A stretch of DNA of 64,000 bases, taken from NCBI GenBank assembly GCA_026413225.1, contig CM048591.1:43691303-43755302 (forward strand). Direction: 5' to 3'. The position numbers were made by a program, and so were the translations under genes. The DNA comes from Otis tarda. Taxonomy: Eukaryota > Chordata > Aves > Otidiformes > Otididae. Each line of letters starts with the position of its first letter. Within the stretch, counting starts at the first letter, position 1. Positions 21,201 through 35,660 of the stretch are shown in pieces. The notes below the pieces were generated by a model. That model was not told the origin of the DNA and ran no database searches. It saw only the letters and a program-made list of their open reading frames with translations.

Positions 21201-24200
21201 GATTCATCATGCCTATGGGCAGCATCTACAAGGTCTGTGTTTCCACCTTACTGTGAATCACTCTGCTGTACACTGGAAACAGGTAACTTCCCACAGAGCT
21301 GTGGACAGGAGGAAAGGGGAAAGAAGAGCAACTCTGAGTCACTTCTGCAGGTACTCACCAGCTGGGTCAGATATCCTCTGACTGGATCTGTTACGCTGCC
21401 CCGAAGGATTAAGTTCAGCAAAGGTCTGTGACAGCACTCTGCCAAAAGTACTCTTTGGTGTATAATAACAGAGACACAGTGAGGATGAGATAGTACAGAG
21501 CCCCTTACAGATGTTCCTCCTATTGGCAGCTCCTTCCACACAAGCAATTTACTGAGGGATTGCATCCTGCAGATTATCATTTTCATGACCCTGTTCCCCT
21601 GGGGAAGAAAAAAAAAGCATCTTCTCATGTTATTTTCTTTCTTACTCAGTACCAGATCCAGCCTCTCCCCTGTGCTAAAGGAAAGGTTATAATAACAAGG
21701 GCTCACAGTGCTTTTAGTCTTCATTAAAGCGTGCAGGGGGATGTGTCAGCTGCAGGGCAGACATAGAAGATGCAAACACAACATGCGACTGTTTTGTGTT
21801 TATACATACTTATACAGGCTTTTCTGAAGGGCTTGGAAATCTCTCATATAAAAAAAAAAGACAGTTTATTGGTTACAAATATTAACCTCAAAAAAAAAGA
21901 AAAAGAGGTTTTTGTATGGCTTTTCACACTTATCTAAAGTAGATATTGCTTTCCATAGCAACATCTTCTGAAATGAAAAAGAAAGTGAAAAAAGCTCACT
22001 CGTTCTTGTTTTTAACAATATTTGTAATATCTTGGCTGCTCTGTAAATATCATTTATTCACTGGCATGTCAAAAAAAATAAGAGAGGAAAAGATATCTTT
22101 TTGTTAAAATGGGATAAGATCAGCTCTCAGCTACTAAGGTATCAATCTCTAGCATCTGTTCTCCAGCGTGAGAGCATCACATTTATGCATATATCACTGA
22201 TTAAAATCAGACTAATATTTAAACAAATATTTTATCTAAGGGTCTAGATGTAGAAAGGAGATGCAGACACCACCATTTTACTACTTGTATAACTTTTACA
22301 GGTGGAAGAGCTGAAATACAAAGCTACCCACTTCACTCTTGCTCACACAAGTCAGAGGAAGTGCCTCAATGAGCTGCAAGCCTCCTTTTTTTTTCTATCC
22401 TCATGAGACTTTGCAGGCTCTATTTTGCCTCTTTCTCAGATGTTTTGATCCACTTTTTTGTGATCATCTGTGAGGAAAAAGAAAAGAAGAAGCAGTTAAG
22501 GTAGATGGTAAGACCTGACTTAATTATTCCTTAGTGCAAAAAGATGTCTCAGTAGTAGGAGAGACTTCAGACAGAAGGCAAACAGGGGAAAATGGAAACA
22601 TTAACTTGGAAGTTAGAGATCTAGTGGATCTTTATCGAGTGCAACAAAATTTTTAAAATACTGTAATATTGCAGTAACAATTCTGTGCTGCACATGTATT
22701 ATTTTACCTTCAGAAGTGCTCAGCAGAGAGCTTTTTTTCCCCTTGGTCAGCTGAAGACACTCATGTTATTAGGAAAGAGTGTCAGGAAACGAATATAAAT
22801 GTTATTGTGAGAGGAAACCTGTTTCAACTCCCATGATTACAGTTTAACACAGCTGCACCCCAAGAGAACAATAGCGAGATTTATTTCTTTTATAAGTCTC
22901 AATTTTATAAAGAATTAAAAAGTCCTGTTAAAGAAAGCAGTGAGCACAAGAACTGTCTGGGAGGATGTGAACACAAAAGAGACAGAGGGAAAAAAGAGCA
23001 CAAGAGAGCAGAGATGCACATGTACTTATGAAGGGGGAAATAAACATGTTTCTGTCAGATATTTAACTCATTTCTTTTGGGTACTTACAGAAAATGAATC
23101 ATAAAACCTCCAATATTCTAAGCAAAAATACTAAGTAGCGAGTAAGGCCTATGTTACATGCTCGCTATGGGCACCTACTAGCTGTGTGCAGAGCACAAAA
23201 ACTGGGCAACCAGGCAGAGGGTTCACCTGTGTTTGCTGGGCACCTCATGGTCCCTTTGCAAAACCAGGTCCCAAGGCATGATTTTCTTGTCTCCCAGTGG
23301 CCTGCCACAGCTGCCTTACATCTTCTTTTTTATTTATGTCTAGCTCTTTCCGTGGAACAAACAACTTTGAACCTCTATCTGCTCATGTGGTGCTGGTTGC
23401 ATGCATGTGGGGCAAGTACCCACGCCTCGGCACCTCACCTTGCCCCAAGATGCTCAGATGAGAGGCTGAGGATGCAGAAGCGAGGCTCAAGGATGCTGGG
23501 ACATGTTTTGTGTCTTGCTAGTCAGAACCTGGGAAAGACTCATCAATTGTCTTTGTCTCTTCTCTGCCTTTTGTGTAAAGTCTTCTGTATAAAGCCTTTC
23601 TGAATCAGTGGACTTTCTGTTACTGCAGTTATCTCCCGAAAATGGGCCTCCTTCCTGCTGCTACCAGGTTGGTTGTGAAGGGCTGGTGTTCCCTACCAGT
23701 GACCCAGCACTCAGGCCCCCGTCACTTATCGGCATGCTGCCTTTACAGCCAACCCAGAATGTTTCTCATGCCTGGGGAGGAGATTAGCTGACGGGAAATC
23801 ACATTCAATGCAGTGACCATGTCAAGTCTGCAAGAAAACTCCTACCCCCAGTCTGCTGTTTTGCAGCTGAGACAAGCAAGTCTGCTGCTCAGCTGAGAAA
23901 ACAGAACAGTCATTCATGTATGTTATGAAAAATAAAAGTTGAGGAAACAGAAACAAAAGCAAAGGCCAACCATCAGAAACAACCACTAAGCAGACAGGAC
24001 AGCCTACCAAGAGAGATCCTACCTGCATTTATTTCACTAATACATAACTAAATAGGGTACATTTAATCTGCTCCCACTGGTCTAAAAAATTATTGTTTCA
24101 GGTGAGAGGGGAGAGAAATGATGTTATTTTATGAAAAATACATAAAAAGAACTGCACAGCTAGGTTCTCAAATACTACATTAGAGGTCAAAATTCCTTCC

Positions 24201-27200
24201 AGCTCCTTTTGTTTGCTAAATGTTTTTTTTCCAGACAGTATGGCATTTCTTCCTTGCCTGACCTAAGCTATTAGAATCACAGTTTTCTCTGAGAATGGTT
24301 TCTGCATGTCAGTTCAGAAACATCAGCATTCAAAAGTGGGAAGAGTGACATGTTTTGGTTATAATAGAGTGCTCAGTCAGGAAATTTAAGTTTTCTTTTC
24401 AGATCTGTTGTGAATATAAATCCCTATGTCAAATTCTTTGACCTTTCCATTTTTCAGTTTCTCTGTCTATAAAGAGAGAATGGGCTATTTTTAAATTGCT
24501 GTGAGAAGGCAAGATATACTTTTCTGTGTACAAAACCAAAATACTGTTTTTTACATGTGATCAGCTGTGACTCTCTGTCGTTAGAGACTACTTATTATTA
24601 TTTGAAAGACACGAATGTCTGTGTGCTACTGTTTAGATAAAAAATCAAAAGTATCATAGCTCAATGTTAATTTTTATCTGAGGCATCTGAAAATAAATTA
24701 GTATTTCAAAGGGAAGGTAGAGCATTTGAAAACACATGGTAGCCATACTGTGCCTCCTAACATTTCCCCCCATTTTTCCTTCTATTTCTACATGTATATT
24801 GAAAATAGAATAAAGGAAGAGGAGCAAAAAAACAAAATATCAAAGGTTGTGAAGGAAATTAGTACACAATTAAAATCAAGAAAGCTTCCCATGGATTTCA
24901 ACAGATTCACCTTATGACTTTTTAGATTTAATGAGAACCTACAAGCCAGAAGCAAAACTCACAGTTAAACATTTCAGAAGCAGTTTTATTTTCTCAAGCA
25001 AAGGAGTGAGTGACTGTGGATTTATTACAAAGATGTAATCTTATTTTTATAGCAATTTTGAAAAAAAGAATTATTGGACTTTTTCTTTGCATCATTGTCA
25101 TTGTCATCTCTTCCTTTTCGATAGGCAGGTTGTAGTCTACTTTATGTCATTATTCACAGGCATTCATCAATGTGTTGAAGGCAGTATTTCCAACTGGAGA
25201 AAAACATCTCCTGTACTTTAATTTTTTCATCTCTATTTTACTGCCACCATTTTTCAGAGAATTAAAAAAATTAAAAAGATATTATTACAGTGTTTGTTTT
25301 GTTTCTGTTAAACACCTGTTCTCAGATGCGTGGTCCTTTGATGCTTTAATGCGTGCAGTAGTAAGGTACTTTTTCCCAAAAGCTGAAAATGGTTGCAAAT
25401 CTTTGGGAAAATGTTTAGGTTTTGAATTTGCAACTAACAATGGTACCATAAAAAGACTACAGAATAAACTTGTCTCTACTGTAATTCAAAGGGATAGCAA
25501 TTAAATTAAATTAGGAATGGTTTGGCTCCAGAGCTTAGACCAGTCTGTTGCTGATGGAACCTGTGAGAAATCCAGTATCCAGATTTTCTTGTTTGGAACA
25601 GATGTTTTTGATTCCTTTCCATACAGGTGCACTGATAAATATGATGCAATTTTTTAGACCATCCACACTAACACTTACATGAGCTAAAGATACATTACTA
25701 ATTCTGTCTACTAAGTGTTCACATCCATTTTAAAGGGTCAGTGCAAGGATTACCCACTTACACAGTGAAAAGGGTGGGCTCTTGCTGTCTCCATAAGAAC
25801 ATCCTTCTAATTTTCCTGGACCAAGACTGTCTTTCAGACCTTAAGCTGAAAGGAGGAAGTGGACAGAGGTTTCCTCCACCATGGTCACACCACATGGAGC
25901 CAAGCAGAATCTCCTTCAGTGCAGCCCTCATGAAGCTGTTAGCAAGGAAATTCGCCATCCATTTAGCCCAAACAGCATGGCAGGGAAGATGCCAGGAGAG
26001 ATACCTCTAGCTGCTTTTCAGTCAGCAAGATGGCAGCTCTAGGTGCAAAAAATCTGGTGTACTTTCTGTGAGGGAATATTCTCCTTTCTGAGAATGCCCC
26101 TTATTTAGCTGCCAGGCTCTCATAGCTTTTACTGAGTGAGAAACCACCCACCATTTATTCTGTGGGATTTGCAAAACTGAAATGAAACTCAGAGTTTAAA
26201 CAACCAAAAGGGTCAAAAGCTTCTTTAAATAAATTAAAAAAAAAAAAGTCAGAGTAGAAAGCCAGAAATTGGTGCAGAAATATCTTTTACAAGTGGAAGA
26301 TGTCAGACCTTTGCTGCTTCCAAAGCACCCAGAAGAGCACCTTTGTTCCCTCATCTCCAGGCTTTCCAATTTAGATATCTGCATCCTTCTGGCAGACATA
26401 ATCTCCAAAAGAAGAAGGAAGGAGCAGAGAAGAAAATTTCTCACACCCTACATATGCTGCAGTCAGAAACCAATTTTCTCTTCCCAGTAATTCCCAGTTT
26501 GCCTCACTCCCCATAGTTTTCAACTGCCACCATAATTTTAAAATATTTGTGCTGATTTACAAATTTAGAACATGAAATTGCCCTATTTTCTCCTCTTCCA
26601 AGTGCTGCTACCAGCTTCAAGGGTAGGATTGCTGGTACTAAGAGTTGCTATTGGACTGCCAGCATACAGCTATTGGAGGAACTGGTAATCACCAGTTAGG
26701 AAGGATTACTCCAGTCCTCTGCAGTCAGAGGAAAAAAGAGGGAAAAACAGACCTGCTACCATATAAGCCATCATCCTCCTGCCTGATGGAGGAATTAGTC
26801 TGAGAGGTGCCAGCTATAAACTTTTTTTCCAACAGAAAAGACACCTGATATGACACTCTTTGGTGCCTTGCCTATATTAAGCATGGATAATTAATTGCTT
26901 CATTAACTACTTATTAACAAATTTACACCCCTTAGACAAAATACAGAATATCAAAGAAATTACGACAGAGACCCTCAGTTTGCCATGGTGCAATTTGGGA
27001 AGTGAGCATGTGGAGGACAGATCCCCTGCTGGCAGAGAGAGGCCAAGTGCTGTACAGGGAGAAGTTGTAGGTAAGAAAAGGAGCAAGAAGTGGAAAGTGG
27101 GCAATGATGCAGCTGACGAGGAAGGAGGGAAATAATGACTCTTACTAAGCAAAAAGTCCCACAGGTCCAAACCAAAGATGCTCCATAATATTCCGCGGGT

Positions 27201-30200
27201 AGTACTCCAGTCTGTGTGTTGGTTTGGATCACTGTGGGGATGGGCGTGGTGCAAGAAATACAGCCCCTAAAATGCAGGTTTTCTGCTCTCACACAAGGAA
27301 CACTGTGGTCAGGAGAGTTAAATTCTGATTTCTTTTAGGGGAAATCACTTATGAACTATTGCCAGCCAGCTCAGAGCTGTGCTGCTCTGCACATCACAAG
27401 TGACTCAGAGTCATGATAGCTTTAACAAATAAACAAATAACAGTTGAGGAGAGAAATCAAAGGCACAATGGAGTAATGAAAGCCATGTTTTTCATTGTTT
27501 TTCATACAAACCATCAGATACTGCATCCGTCAGCCTAAGAAAGAGACAAAAACTTTTGTTTTCCAGGGCTTGGATTACCTTTTGTGTGGTCTGCTAATTA
27601 TGCCTCTTTTAGTTTTCCTTTGCTTCTTTAATCATTTGTTAGAAGTAGAAAGCACAAAAGACATCTTGATTTTGCAAGATATTTTCCTCTGAAGGCAAAG
27701 GAGCTAGTGGCACTTCGCAATAGATGCTTACATTACTCTTTTCTTTCTAGGACCTTTCTAACTCAGCGCTGCTTTCTTTCACAATGGTTTTACTTCCCTC
27801 CTTGGGTGGCTTTGAGATTGCAACAGCTGAAGAAACCCTTCCTTCAAAAAAACATTTTGACAAGAAACATGTCAGTATATTCCTTTTACATAGTAATGTG
27901 GAAAGTCTCCTTTTGAATTTGGTGTGCAAGAAAACAAAGCAAAGGTCAATTTCAAGAAAAATTTATCCTAAAGCAGGTCCATCCTGTTCAGTCAGCCTTC
28001 TAGAACCATCAGGTCATTACAAAGGTGGTGTCAACAGAGTAAAAAGCAAGCACAGCTTCCCCGCATTCATTCTTCCAACATGTACACAGGGATTTTTAGT
28101 GCAATACCACTAGCAGGAGAAAAGTAATCAAGTGTGTGCTACAGTTATTGCCATATGTCTCATAGCACATCAGCTGCTTGATTAGCATTCACACAAGATA
28201 GAAAGTTCCCGTGTGTGTAGCACTGTAGAAATGTAGCTTGAAGTATTAGGCTGCAAATAACAACTTTTTCAAAAAGCCCGGAGATATACTGGTTGCATTA
28301 CAGAGTCTGGGCTTGATTATCCCCTATTAGTCAATACAAGGTGAATGGATAAGGACGCAAGATTTGCTTTGATGGACAAAGCAAATGTCCCCTTCAGTGA
28401 AAGGGGACAAGATACTTAAGATGCATTTTTCCTGGACAGCTGCTTTAGATTAAAATCCCAGGCAATCTCCCTTGAGGCATCTGAAACCAGGCTGCAACTT
28501 CTCTTGCATACACCCAGCCTCTAAACAAGAGCGGTCATCAGCAGGTTTCTGTGGCAGACACAAGGATCCCTTCATCCTTCTGGAATGTAAAGATAACGTC
28601 CACACAGTGCTCAGCGTGGATAACAATATAATCTGGGATGAAAAACAGGAGGATAACATAAGTGCTTAAGAACAGACAACTTCCATCAGAGATGGAGGTG
28701 AGAACTGATTACCTCATTTAATTCCCAATCATATTCCAAGGGATTGCTTTGTGGTCATTCTAACTGAGATATGCAGACATCTATAATCTTATACCTAGAA
28801 TTTCTTCTCTGAGTTCCCCAAGAATGTGATGTAGTACTGTACAAGGACTGCATTATTACTGAACCTGCAATGACCACAACAAATAGAATTAAATTTATTG
28901 AACAGCTTTGGTTATAAACCTTTGCTTTCATTTATTCTGAACTTCCTACAGTTTTTACCTTTCAGACAGAAACTTTCCAGGCTTGCCTTTTGGATTAGTA
29001 CTACGTACTTAGAAAGTTTGTTGGAGGAAGTGAATGAAACAAAATCTTCCCACAAACCTTGGAACAAAAGGGAAGCAGGAAGCCATGCACTTGCCTCAGT
29101 CACATGCAACAGTTGTGGATTGATTTTACACAACTTCTGAGAAGGTAAGAAAAAAAAGAGAAAACAAAAAAAAAAGCCTGAAGGGACAAAAGTCAACATT
29201 TAGCAGGGAGGAAGTTAAAGAAGAGGTACCATGCATTTGAACGTTGGGTGAACATTAGTTTAGTTTTATGGAAAAAACAAACCCTCAAACTTCCACCGTA
29301 TTTCAGGCATGAGATGTATCCCTACTTCCTCTATCATGCCTGAGGGGAGCAAGGCAGAGCAGACCCCAGCTCCTTCAGCTCCCCACATCACCCCACCCAG
29401 CCCCAGGGGCACCTGTGGCTCTTCCTCAGTCTCCCAGGGGACAGCCACCATGGCCCCTTCGGAGAGGACTCTTGGTCTGCACAGGTCCCACTTTGCTTTC
29501 CTCTTCTACAGACAGCCCCACTGTGCTAGCGCTGCCGTGCAGCAGGTGTGATTCCAAGGGCAGTCCCGTTGGTAGCAATTCCCCAGAAAACGAGGGACCA
29601 ACAAGCCAGTTTTTATGGGTGTCCCCTCATCCAACAGGTGGGTCTCCTAGCCCACTTGCAGCTCTCCTGGCTGAAGGGTATAGCAGCTTGTCTGGTGGAT
29701 TTTGTTACCGTGGTCCTTCTCACTGGCATCCAGCTTGAGATTACAAATTTTCTTCCCAGCAAGGGATTACAAACAAGCCAACGGGTTATATCAGCTCTTC
29801 AGAATTGCTGAAAACAGCCATCTGTCCAAACCAATGAACTACGTAAAAAGGGTTTTTAGTCCATTAGCAATTCCCAGAACTACCCAGACAGCTTCTTTTC
29901 GTCTGCCTGAGCCAATGGAAAGGCAGCACAGCTCACATAACAGTGGGGTATTGTTGAATATGAATGATGGATGCTGTAATTCTGCCCTGCATAGGTGCAT
30001 GCAGCTCGTTTGCATAGGAAAAACAGTAGCCACTTTACTGCATTGACAAACGAAACTCTTCTTGGCATACAGATCTACTCAGTATTACATTGGAGAAGGC
30101 TAGCAGTGAGACAATCAACATGAATAAACTAGCAATTAAGTAAAATAATTAGGAAAATAAAATCTGGACCAAATCTCTCCAAACCACACCTGCATCAAAC

Positions 30201-30949
30201 ATCTTCCTTCAGCTGAGGAATGTTACATGGCATCCCACAAGTTGCTGCTTCTTATTTGCAGACCCTGCTGCTCAGAGATTATCAGAAATTTACCAACAGT
30301 CCATTTCCCCATCAGAAGTTACCAATTGCTTAAAATGGTAACATTTTACAGAAATATTCAGTTCTCATAGAGAAAAAAAAAAAAAGATAATTTCTATTAA
30401 GATTCTTTTGGGCAGCTCTAGAATGGAGTAATTCATGTTTTCATTTTGAAAAGAATTTTTGTATTAGCTTCACTTTAACAATTTATTTACAGAGTGTTGA
30501 CATCTTGTTTTGATTACCACAAAGGGCTTTTTTTCATTATTTATTTTCAAAGCTTTTTATTAAACTTGTAAAATTTGCCACCAAACAGAAAGTTTCATTC
30601 CTGTACAGTCACTGTCACCAACTCTATTTTCTGTTGTACAAGGAATTTTTCTCATGAAGGGCTGAACCAAATTTCAATCCATGGCTGGGAAAAACAAAGA
30701 TTAAGTAACATAAATATTCTACAAACATTGTATTCATGGGTTAGTGTGATTACTTGCACATTAGATGCGAACTCCTGTGACTTTAATTTTTTCCTCTTTA
30801 TTAATAAAGTCCTGCAAAGATGTTATTTGCGGCTATATCTCGTTGCATCAAATTAGTATTTTGTTTATTGTCGTGAGCCATCTCAGTGAGTTAAAATGAT
30901 GCTGCTTCTGTGAATGTTCTTGAAGAACAGAATAATAGGAGCCTGCAGG
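18231..30949. other. 12.7-kb AT-rich stretch without recognised genes or repeats
   Basis: Predominantly AT-rich with A/T homopolymers and a short TA repeat near 19402. A somewhat GC-richer block at 23150-23760 contains a TATAAAGCC stretch resembling an LTR poly(A) region, but I could not define ends or coding potential. Open frames up to about 150 codons (23151-23603, 25172-25504, 21248-21724, 27784-28113, 29415-29738) show no known motif and are treated as chance. No CR1 is visible. Confidence 0.5.
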
Positions 30950-32060
30950 GAAACTTGATGTCCGTAAAAAACTGGCTGCTCATAGCTTGGACAGGTGTAT
31001 TCTTCACTGGGTAAAAAATTGGCTGAAAGGTCAGGCTCAAAAAGTTGTGGTGAATGGAGGCCGGTGGCGGTGGCTGGTCACAAGCAGTGTTCCCCAGGGT
31101 TCAGTACGGGGCCAGTTCTGTTTCTTTATCAGAACAACATCTTTATCAACAATCTGGATGAGAGGATTGAGTGCTCCTTCAGTAACTTTGCAGACAACAC
31201 CAATTTGGGTGGGAGTATTGATCTGCTTGAGGGTAGGAAGGCTCTGCAGAGGGATCTGGACAGGCTGGATCGATGGGCTGAGGTCAATTGTATGAGGTTA
31301 GACAAGGCCGGGTGCCAGGTCCTGCACTTGGGTTACAACAGCCTCATGCAATGCTACAGGCTTGGGGAAGAGTGGGTGGAAAGCTGCTTGGTGGAAAAGG
31401 ACCTGGGGCTGGTGGCCGACAGCCAGCTGAATCTGAGCCAGCAGTGTACCCAGGTGGCCAAGAAGGCAAACAGCATCCTCGTGTGTATCAGTGTGGCCAG
31501 GACTAGGGAAGTCATTGTGCCCTGTACTCAGCACTGGTGAGCCCGCATCTCAAATACTGTGTTCAGTTTTGGGCCCCTCACTGCAAGAAAGACACTGAGG
31601 TGCTGGAGTGTGTCCAAAGAAAGAAGAGCAACAAAGCTGGTGAAGGGTCTGGAGAACAAGCCTTATGAGGAGCAGCTGAGGGAACTGCGGTTGTTTAGTC
31701 TGGAGAAAAGGAGGCTGAGGGGAGACTTCATCACTCTCTACAGCTACCTGAAAGGAGATTGCAGTGAGGTGGGTGTCCGTCTCCTCTCCCAAGTAACAAG
31801 GGTAAATGGCCTCAAGTCGAGACAGGGGAGGTTTAGACTGGATCTTAGGCAAACTTCACCAAAAGGGTTGTCAAGCACTGGAACAGGCTGCCCAGGGAAG
31901 TGGTGGAGTCACCGTCCCTGGAGGTATTTAAAAGACACGTAGATGTGGTGCTTACAGACATAGTTTAGCGGTGGACTTGGCAGTGTTAGATGAATGGTTG
32001 GACTCTATGATCTTAAGGGTCTTTTCCAACCGAAATGATTTTATGATTCTATAATTCTAA
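30950..32060 (+). mobile_element. CR1 LINE, 5'-truncated, with 3' end
   Basis: It encodes CR1 reverse-transcriptase blocks in broken frames (VPQGS near 31095, FADNTNLGGS where FADDT is usual, near 31190, then LDRLDRWAE and [17 protein letters not shown]). It ends in the octamer-type tail GATTTTATGATTCTATAATTCT (about 32038-32059). The Asp pair of the RT catalytic box reads DN, so the site is mutated. Confidence 0.93.
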
Positions 32061-32198
32061 AAACCTCAAAGGCAAAGAAATGTACTGGTGAGAACATCTT
32101 AAAATACTTCTTAGCAACATTTGAAAACACTGTACTTGCACAGAAGGACGGTTTTCATTCATTGATTTAGTAAAACAGACTAAAATGTCTTAGAAGAA
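32061..32198. other. Spacer between two opposed CR1 tails
   Basis: About 140 bp of AT-rich DNA with no feature. Confidence 0.4.
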
Positions 32199-33010
32199 GA
32201 TCATAGAATCATAGAATGGTTTGGGTTGGAAGGGACCTTTAGAGGTCATCCAGTCCAACCCCCTGCAAGGAGCAGGAACATCTTTGACTAGATCAGGTTG
32301 CTCAAAGCCCAGTCCAACCTGGCCTTGAATGTTTCTAGGGATGGGGCATCCACCACCTCTCTGGGCAACGTGCTCCAATGTTCTACCACCCTTCTTGTAA
32401 AAAAATGTTTTGCTAATATCTAATCCAAATCTACCTCCTTCTATTTTGAAACCATTACCCTTCGTCCCATTACAACAGGCCCTACTGAACAGTCTCTCCC
32501 TATTTTTCCTTTAGGTACTGGAAGGCTGCTGTAAGGTCTTCCCAGAGCCTCCTCTTCTCCAAGCTGAACAGCCCCAACTCTCTCAGCCTGTCCTCATAGG
32601 AGAGGTGCTACAGCCCTCTTATCATCTTCGTGGCCCTCCTCTGGACCCACTCCAACAGGTCCACATCCTTCTTATGTTGGGGCCTCCAGAACCAGACACA
32701 GTACTCCAGGTGAGGTCTCACCAGGAGTGAAGTAGAGGGGGAAAATCACCTCCCTCGACCTGCTGGCCACGCTCCTCTTGATGCAGCCCAGGATGCAGTT
32801 GGTCTTCTGGGCCACAAGGGTGCATTGCGGGCTCATGTTGAGCTTCTCATCTACCAGCACTCCCAAGTCCTTCTCCTCAGGGCTGCTCTCGATCCATTCT
32901 CCACCCAGCCTGCATTTGTGCCTGGGATTGGCACGACCCATGTGCAAGACCTTGCACTTCGCCTTGTTGAACTTCATGAGGTTTGCACGGGCCCACGTGA
33001 AGGAAGTCAC
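32199..33010 (-). mobile_element. CR1 LINE, 5'-truncated, with 3' end
   Basis: It begins with ATCATAGAATCATAGAATGG and GGTTGGAAGGGACC, then reads back through the CR1 ORF2 C-terminus. On the minus strand frame 32672-33025 gives KCKVLHMGRANPRHKCRLG and [16 protein letters not shown]. Confidence 0.93.
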
Positions 33011-35660
33011 ACAGTTGCAGTGCAAGGGGCATCAGCTTCTCTTTACAATTATGGCTTCATTTTCTTTCTGGTTTCTCAGATACAGTGGTCAGTCTTAAAA
33101 CTAGCAAGATATGCTTTGATAAACAAAAACATACTCCCCTACTTCCTTCTGAAGCTTTTTTTGGTTGCCAAGATCTACAGTCCTGAGACAGATCAAGGCT
33201 GGTATTGGTATCTGAAACCAACTATAACCACCACTAATAATCCCTTGGTTTGGGGTACATTCTCAGTATAGAATCATAATCAGAGCAGGAGATCAATGAA
33301 TTGCAGCATACATTTGCCAAGTAGTGCTGTCCATCCCCTGGTCATCAAAAAGCCCAACAGAATGAGGAAGTAACCCGTAACGGACATAGTCTGACCTCAG
33401 GGGGACCAGCATATGCCACAGACAGATCAAGGCGGTGCTCTTAGGAAAATTTAAAGGCTCTTGAATTTTCCTTTGTGAACACAGGGAGCAGCCTTAGTTT
33501 CTGTTGACCTCTGCAGAGGTAGTTTGCCATACATGCAAGCAATAGGCAACTCTGGCATTTTTTTCCCAAGTATTTGAGGGAATGTTTGGCTTCCAACTGC
33601 CATAAAACTAACAAAATAATTCTAGAGAGAATTTTTGACTCACAGTAGGCTACATCTATTGCCACACAGATTTTAATCCTCCCTAACAAATTCAGCCTTG
33701 CTTTTTTTTCAGTTGGGTTTACGTAGCTAAGAAGAATGAATCACTGAGTTCAGTTCATGAGCTGATACAAAAAAATAAACATCAAAAAGTGATAGCAATT
33801 TACCTAAATGTCAATAATCAAGAATGTAACTGTGTTGTCCATTTTAGACTGAATGAATCACATACTTCACTGGATTGCACATCTGTACTGAAATCCTGCA
33901 AATGGTCAGGTGGAACAGTCAGCCTCAGCTTCAACACCTGTTTCTGAGTCCCTGCTTCCGGCCGTCAGATATGGTTTGCTCTAGGATTCCCTGTCCCAGG
34001 GGTGATATTAAAGTAGCTGCTAAATGAGGGACAGAGCCTTTCCACCCGCTCACGTTATCCATCACAGATAATTACAATATTGTCTGTAAATGAATAAGGT
34101 TTTTCTCTTTTTTTGTTACTCTTCCAAATGCTTACAGCTGCAATGTCACAGTCAGCATCTGTGACTTTCCTATATTTACTATTAAATTAGAACAGCAATC
34201 CTGCATCAGTCAGTCAGTCAGGAGAAGAAACATTATAAAAGAGAATATTAAACATGTGCAGCAGGAATGATAACAAGGAAAAGACAAGGGTGTTAATGAG
34301 GATATACATGTTCTCAGCGTTTGAAAGTATGTATGCATGGTTTATTGAGCTGTGTGAAACAGAGAAAATCAGATTTCATAGACCTACAAGTAACCTTGAT
34401 AATGCCTTTCAAAATACTTTCAGGAAGTCCTGAAAAATATTTTCTTAGTGACTCTAGAGCAAACTGAAGCAATTTTCATTTTGCAATACATTGCAAATAA
34501 CTGATGCAATTTTCCTTGCTGTATTCCGTTGTTTTATGAATTATGACTCAGATGGTACAAAGTCTGCTAACTGATAGTAAAATAAATTCTGCTCTCATGA
34601 GAAAGCTTAATGTAACCCAGTAGGGCTACAGGATATTGCTCAGGCCCAGGGCATATTGCATTATGTAATATAATCACCCCCAAACCTCCAAAATTTCTTC
34701 ACATGCATTATTATCAAGCATGTGCAATTGGGTTTGTTTCTCAGATAGCAGATCTGGCAGTTTACTAGATTAACCAAAGTTTTTCTGCCTTGTCCTTTCT
34801 AGGCAATCAGAGACACGAAAATTCTTATCACCTGTGGTTGTCCCAGGTCATGGTATTGCTCACACATTAGCTGTGCAGATTTCACTGTTCTGCCCATTAC
34901 AAAGCTAAGTTCAAACCTGGGTAAACAAGAGAGTGCTTCAAGAAGTCAATCAAGGAGTGTAAACAGAAAAATTATTCAAATAATTAAAGGCTAGTATGAG
35001 AAAAGATACACTCGGTGGGTATTGATAGTACATGGCTCTGAGCTGATAACATAAAAATCTATGAAGCTGATGAGATTTGTGCGAAGTGAGAGAACGTGGC
35101 ACTTGAGCAGAAAAAAAACCTCTATCTGTATCATAAAGTCACAATTTACAGTACAGGATCAGACTGATACCATTCTGACTGCTTGCTTGTGGTCTCCTGC
35201 AGGGACAGCTGGCTTTTAAATGTTTCATATTTATGAGGAAAACTTAGTGCTGCTTCACATACTGCTATAAATGGTGAGGATTATTCAGCTGCATAGTCCA
35301 AAATAGACTAGGAGGAGATTTAGTGCTCCTCCAACATGCCTGATGTTTGTCTCTCAGCATTTCCTGCAACATCAGGACACTCCTTTTCTGCCAAGCGTGA
35401 ACACAGGGCTGGCTGTAGACCTTGACTTTCACTAGGGACACCAGCTACTACTGATGAGAAAGGACCACAGCCTGAAGCTGCCCTCTAGGCACCCAACACG
35501 CCACTACAAAGTGGAGAGAGAGACTAGCCAGGAAGATCTCCAGGGGAGACCTATGTCTGGAGATGGAACTCCATTTAGAGGAGTGATGAACAGCAATGAA
35601 ATATTGCTCTCTGAATATGCCTTTCCTACAAGGATCATCAGCTAATGTGTAACTCCCCAG
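33011..35660. other. AT-rich, no gene recognised
   Basis: No domain-bearing frame and no clear repeat. Confidence 0.4.

Noticed and set aside
23151-23603. 150-codon plus-strand frame
   Set aside because: No recognisable motif, no splice or promoter context. It lies in a GC-richer patch that may be old repeat DNA.
30995-31540. 181-codon plus frame as a host gene
   Set aside because: It is CR1 ORF2 reverse transcriptase, already counted as a transposon.
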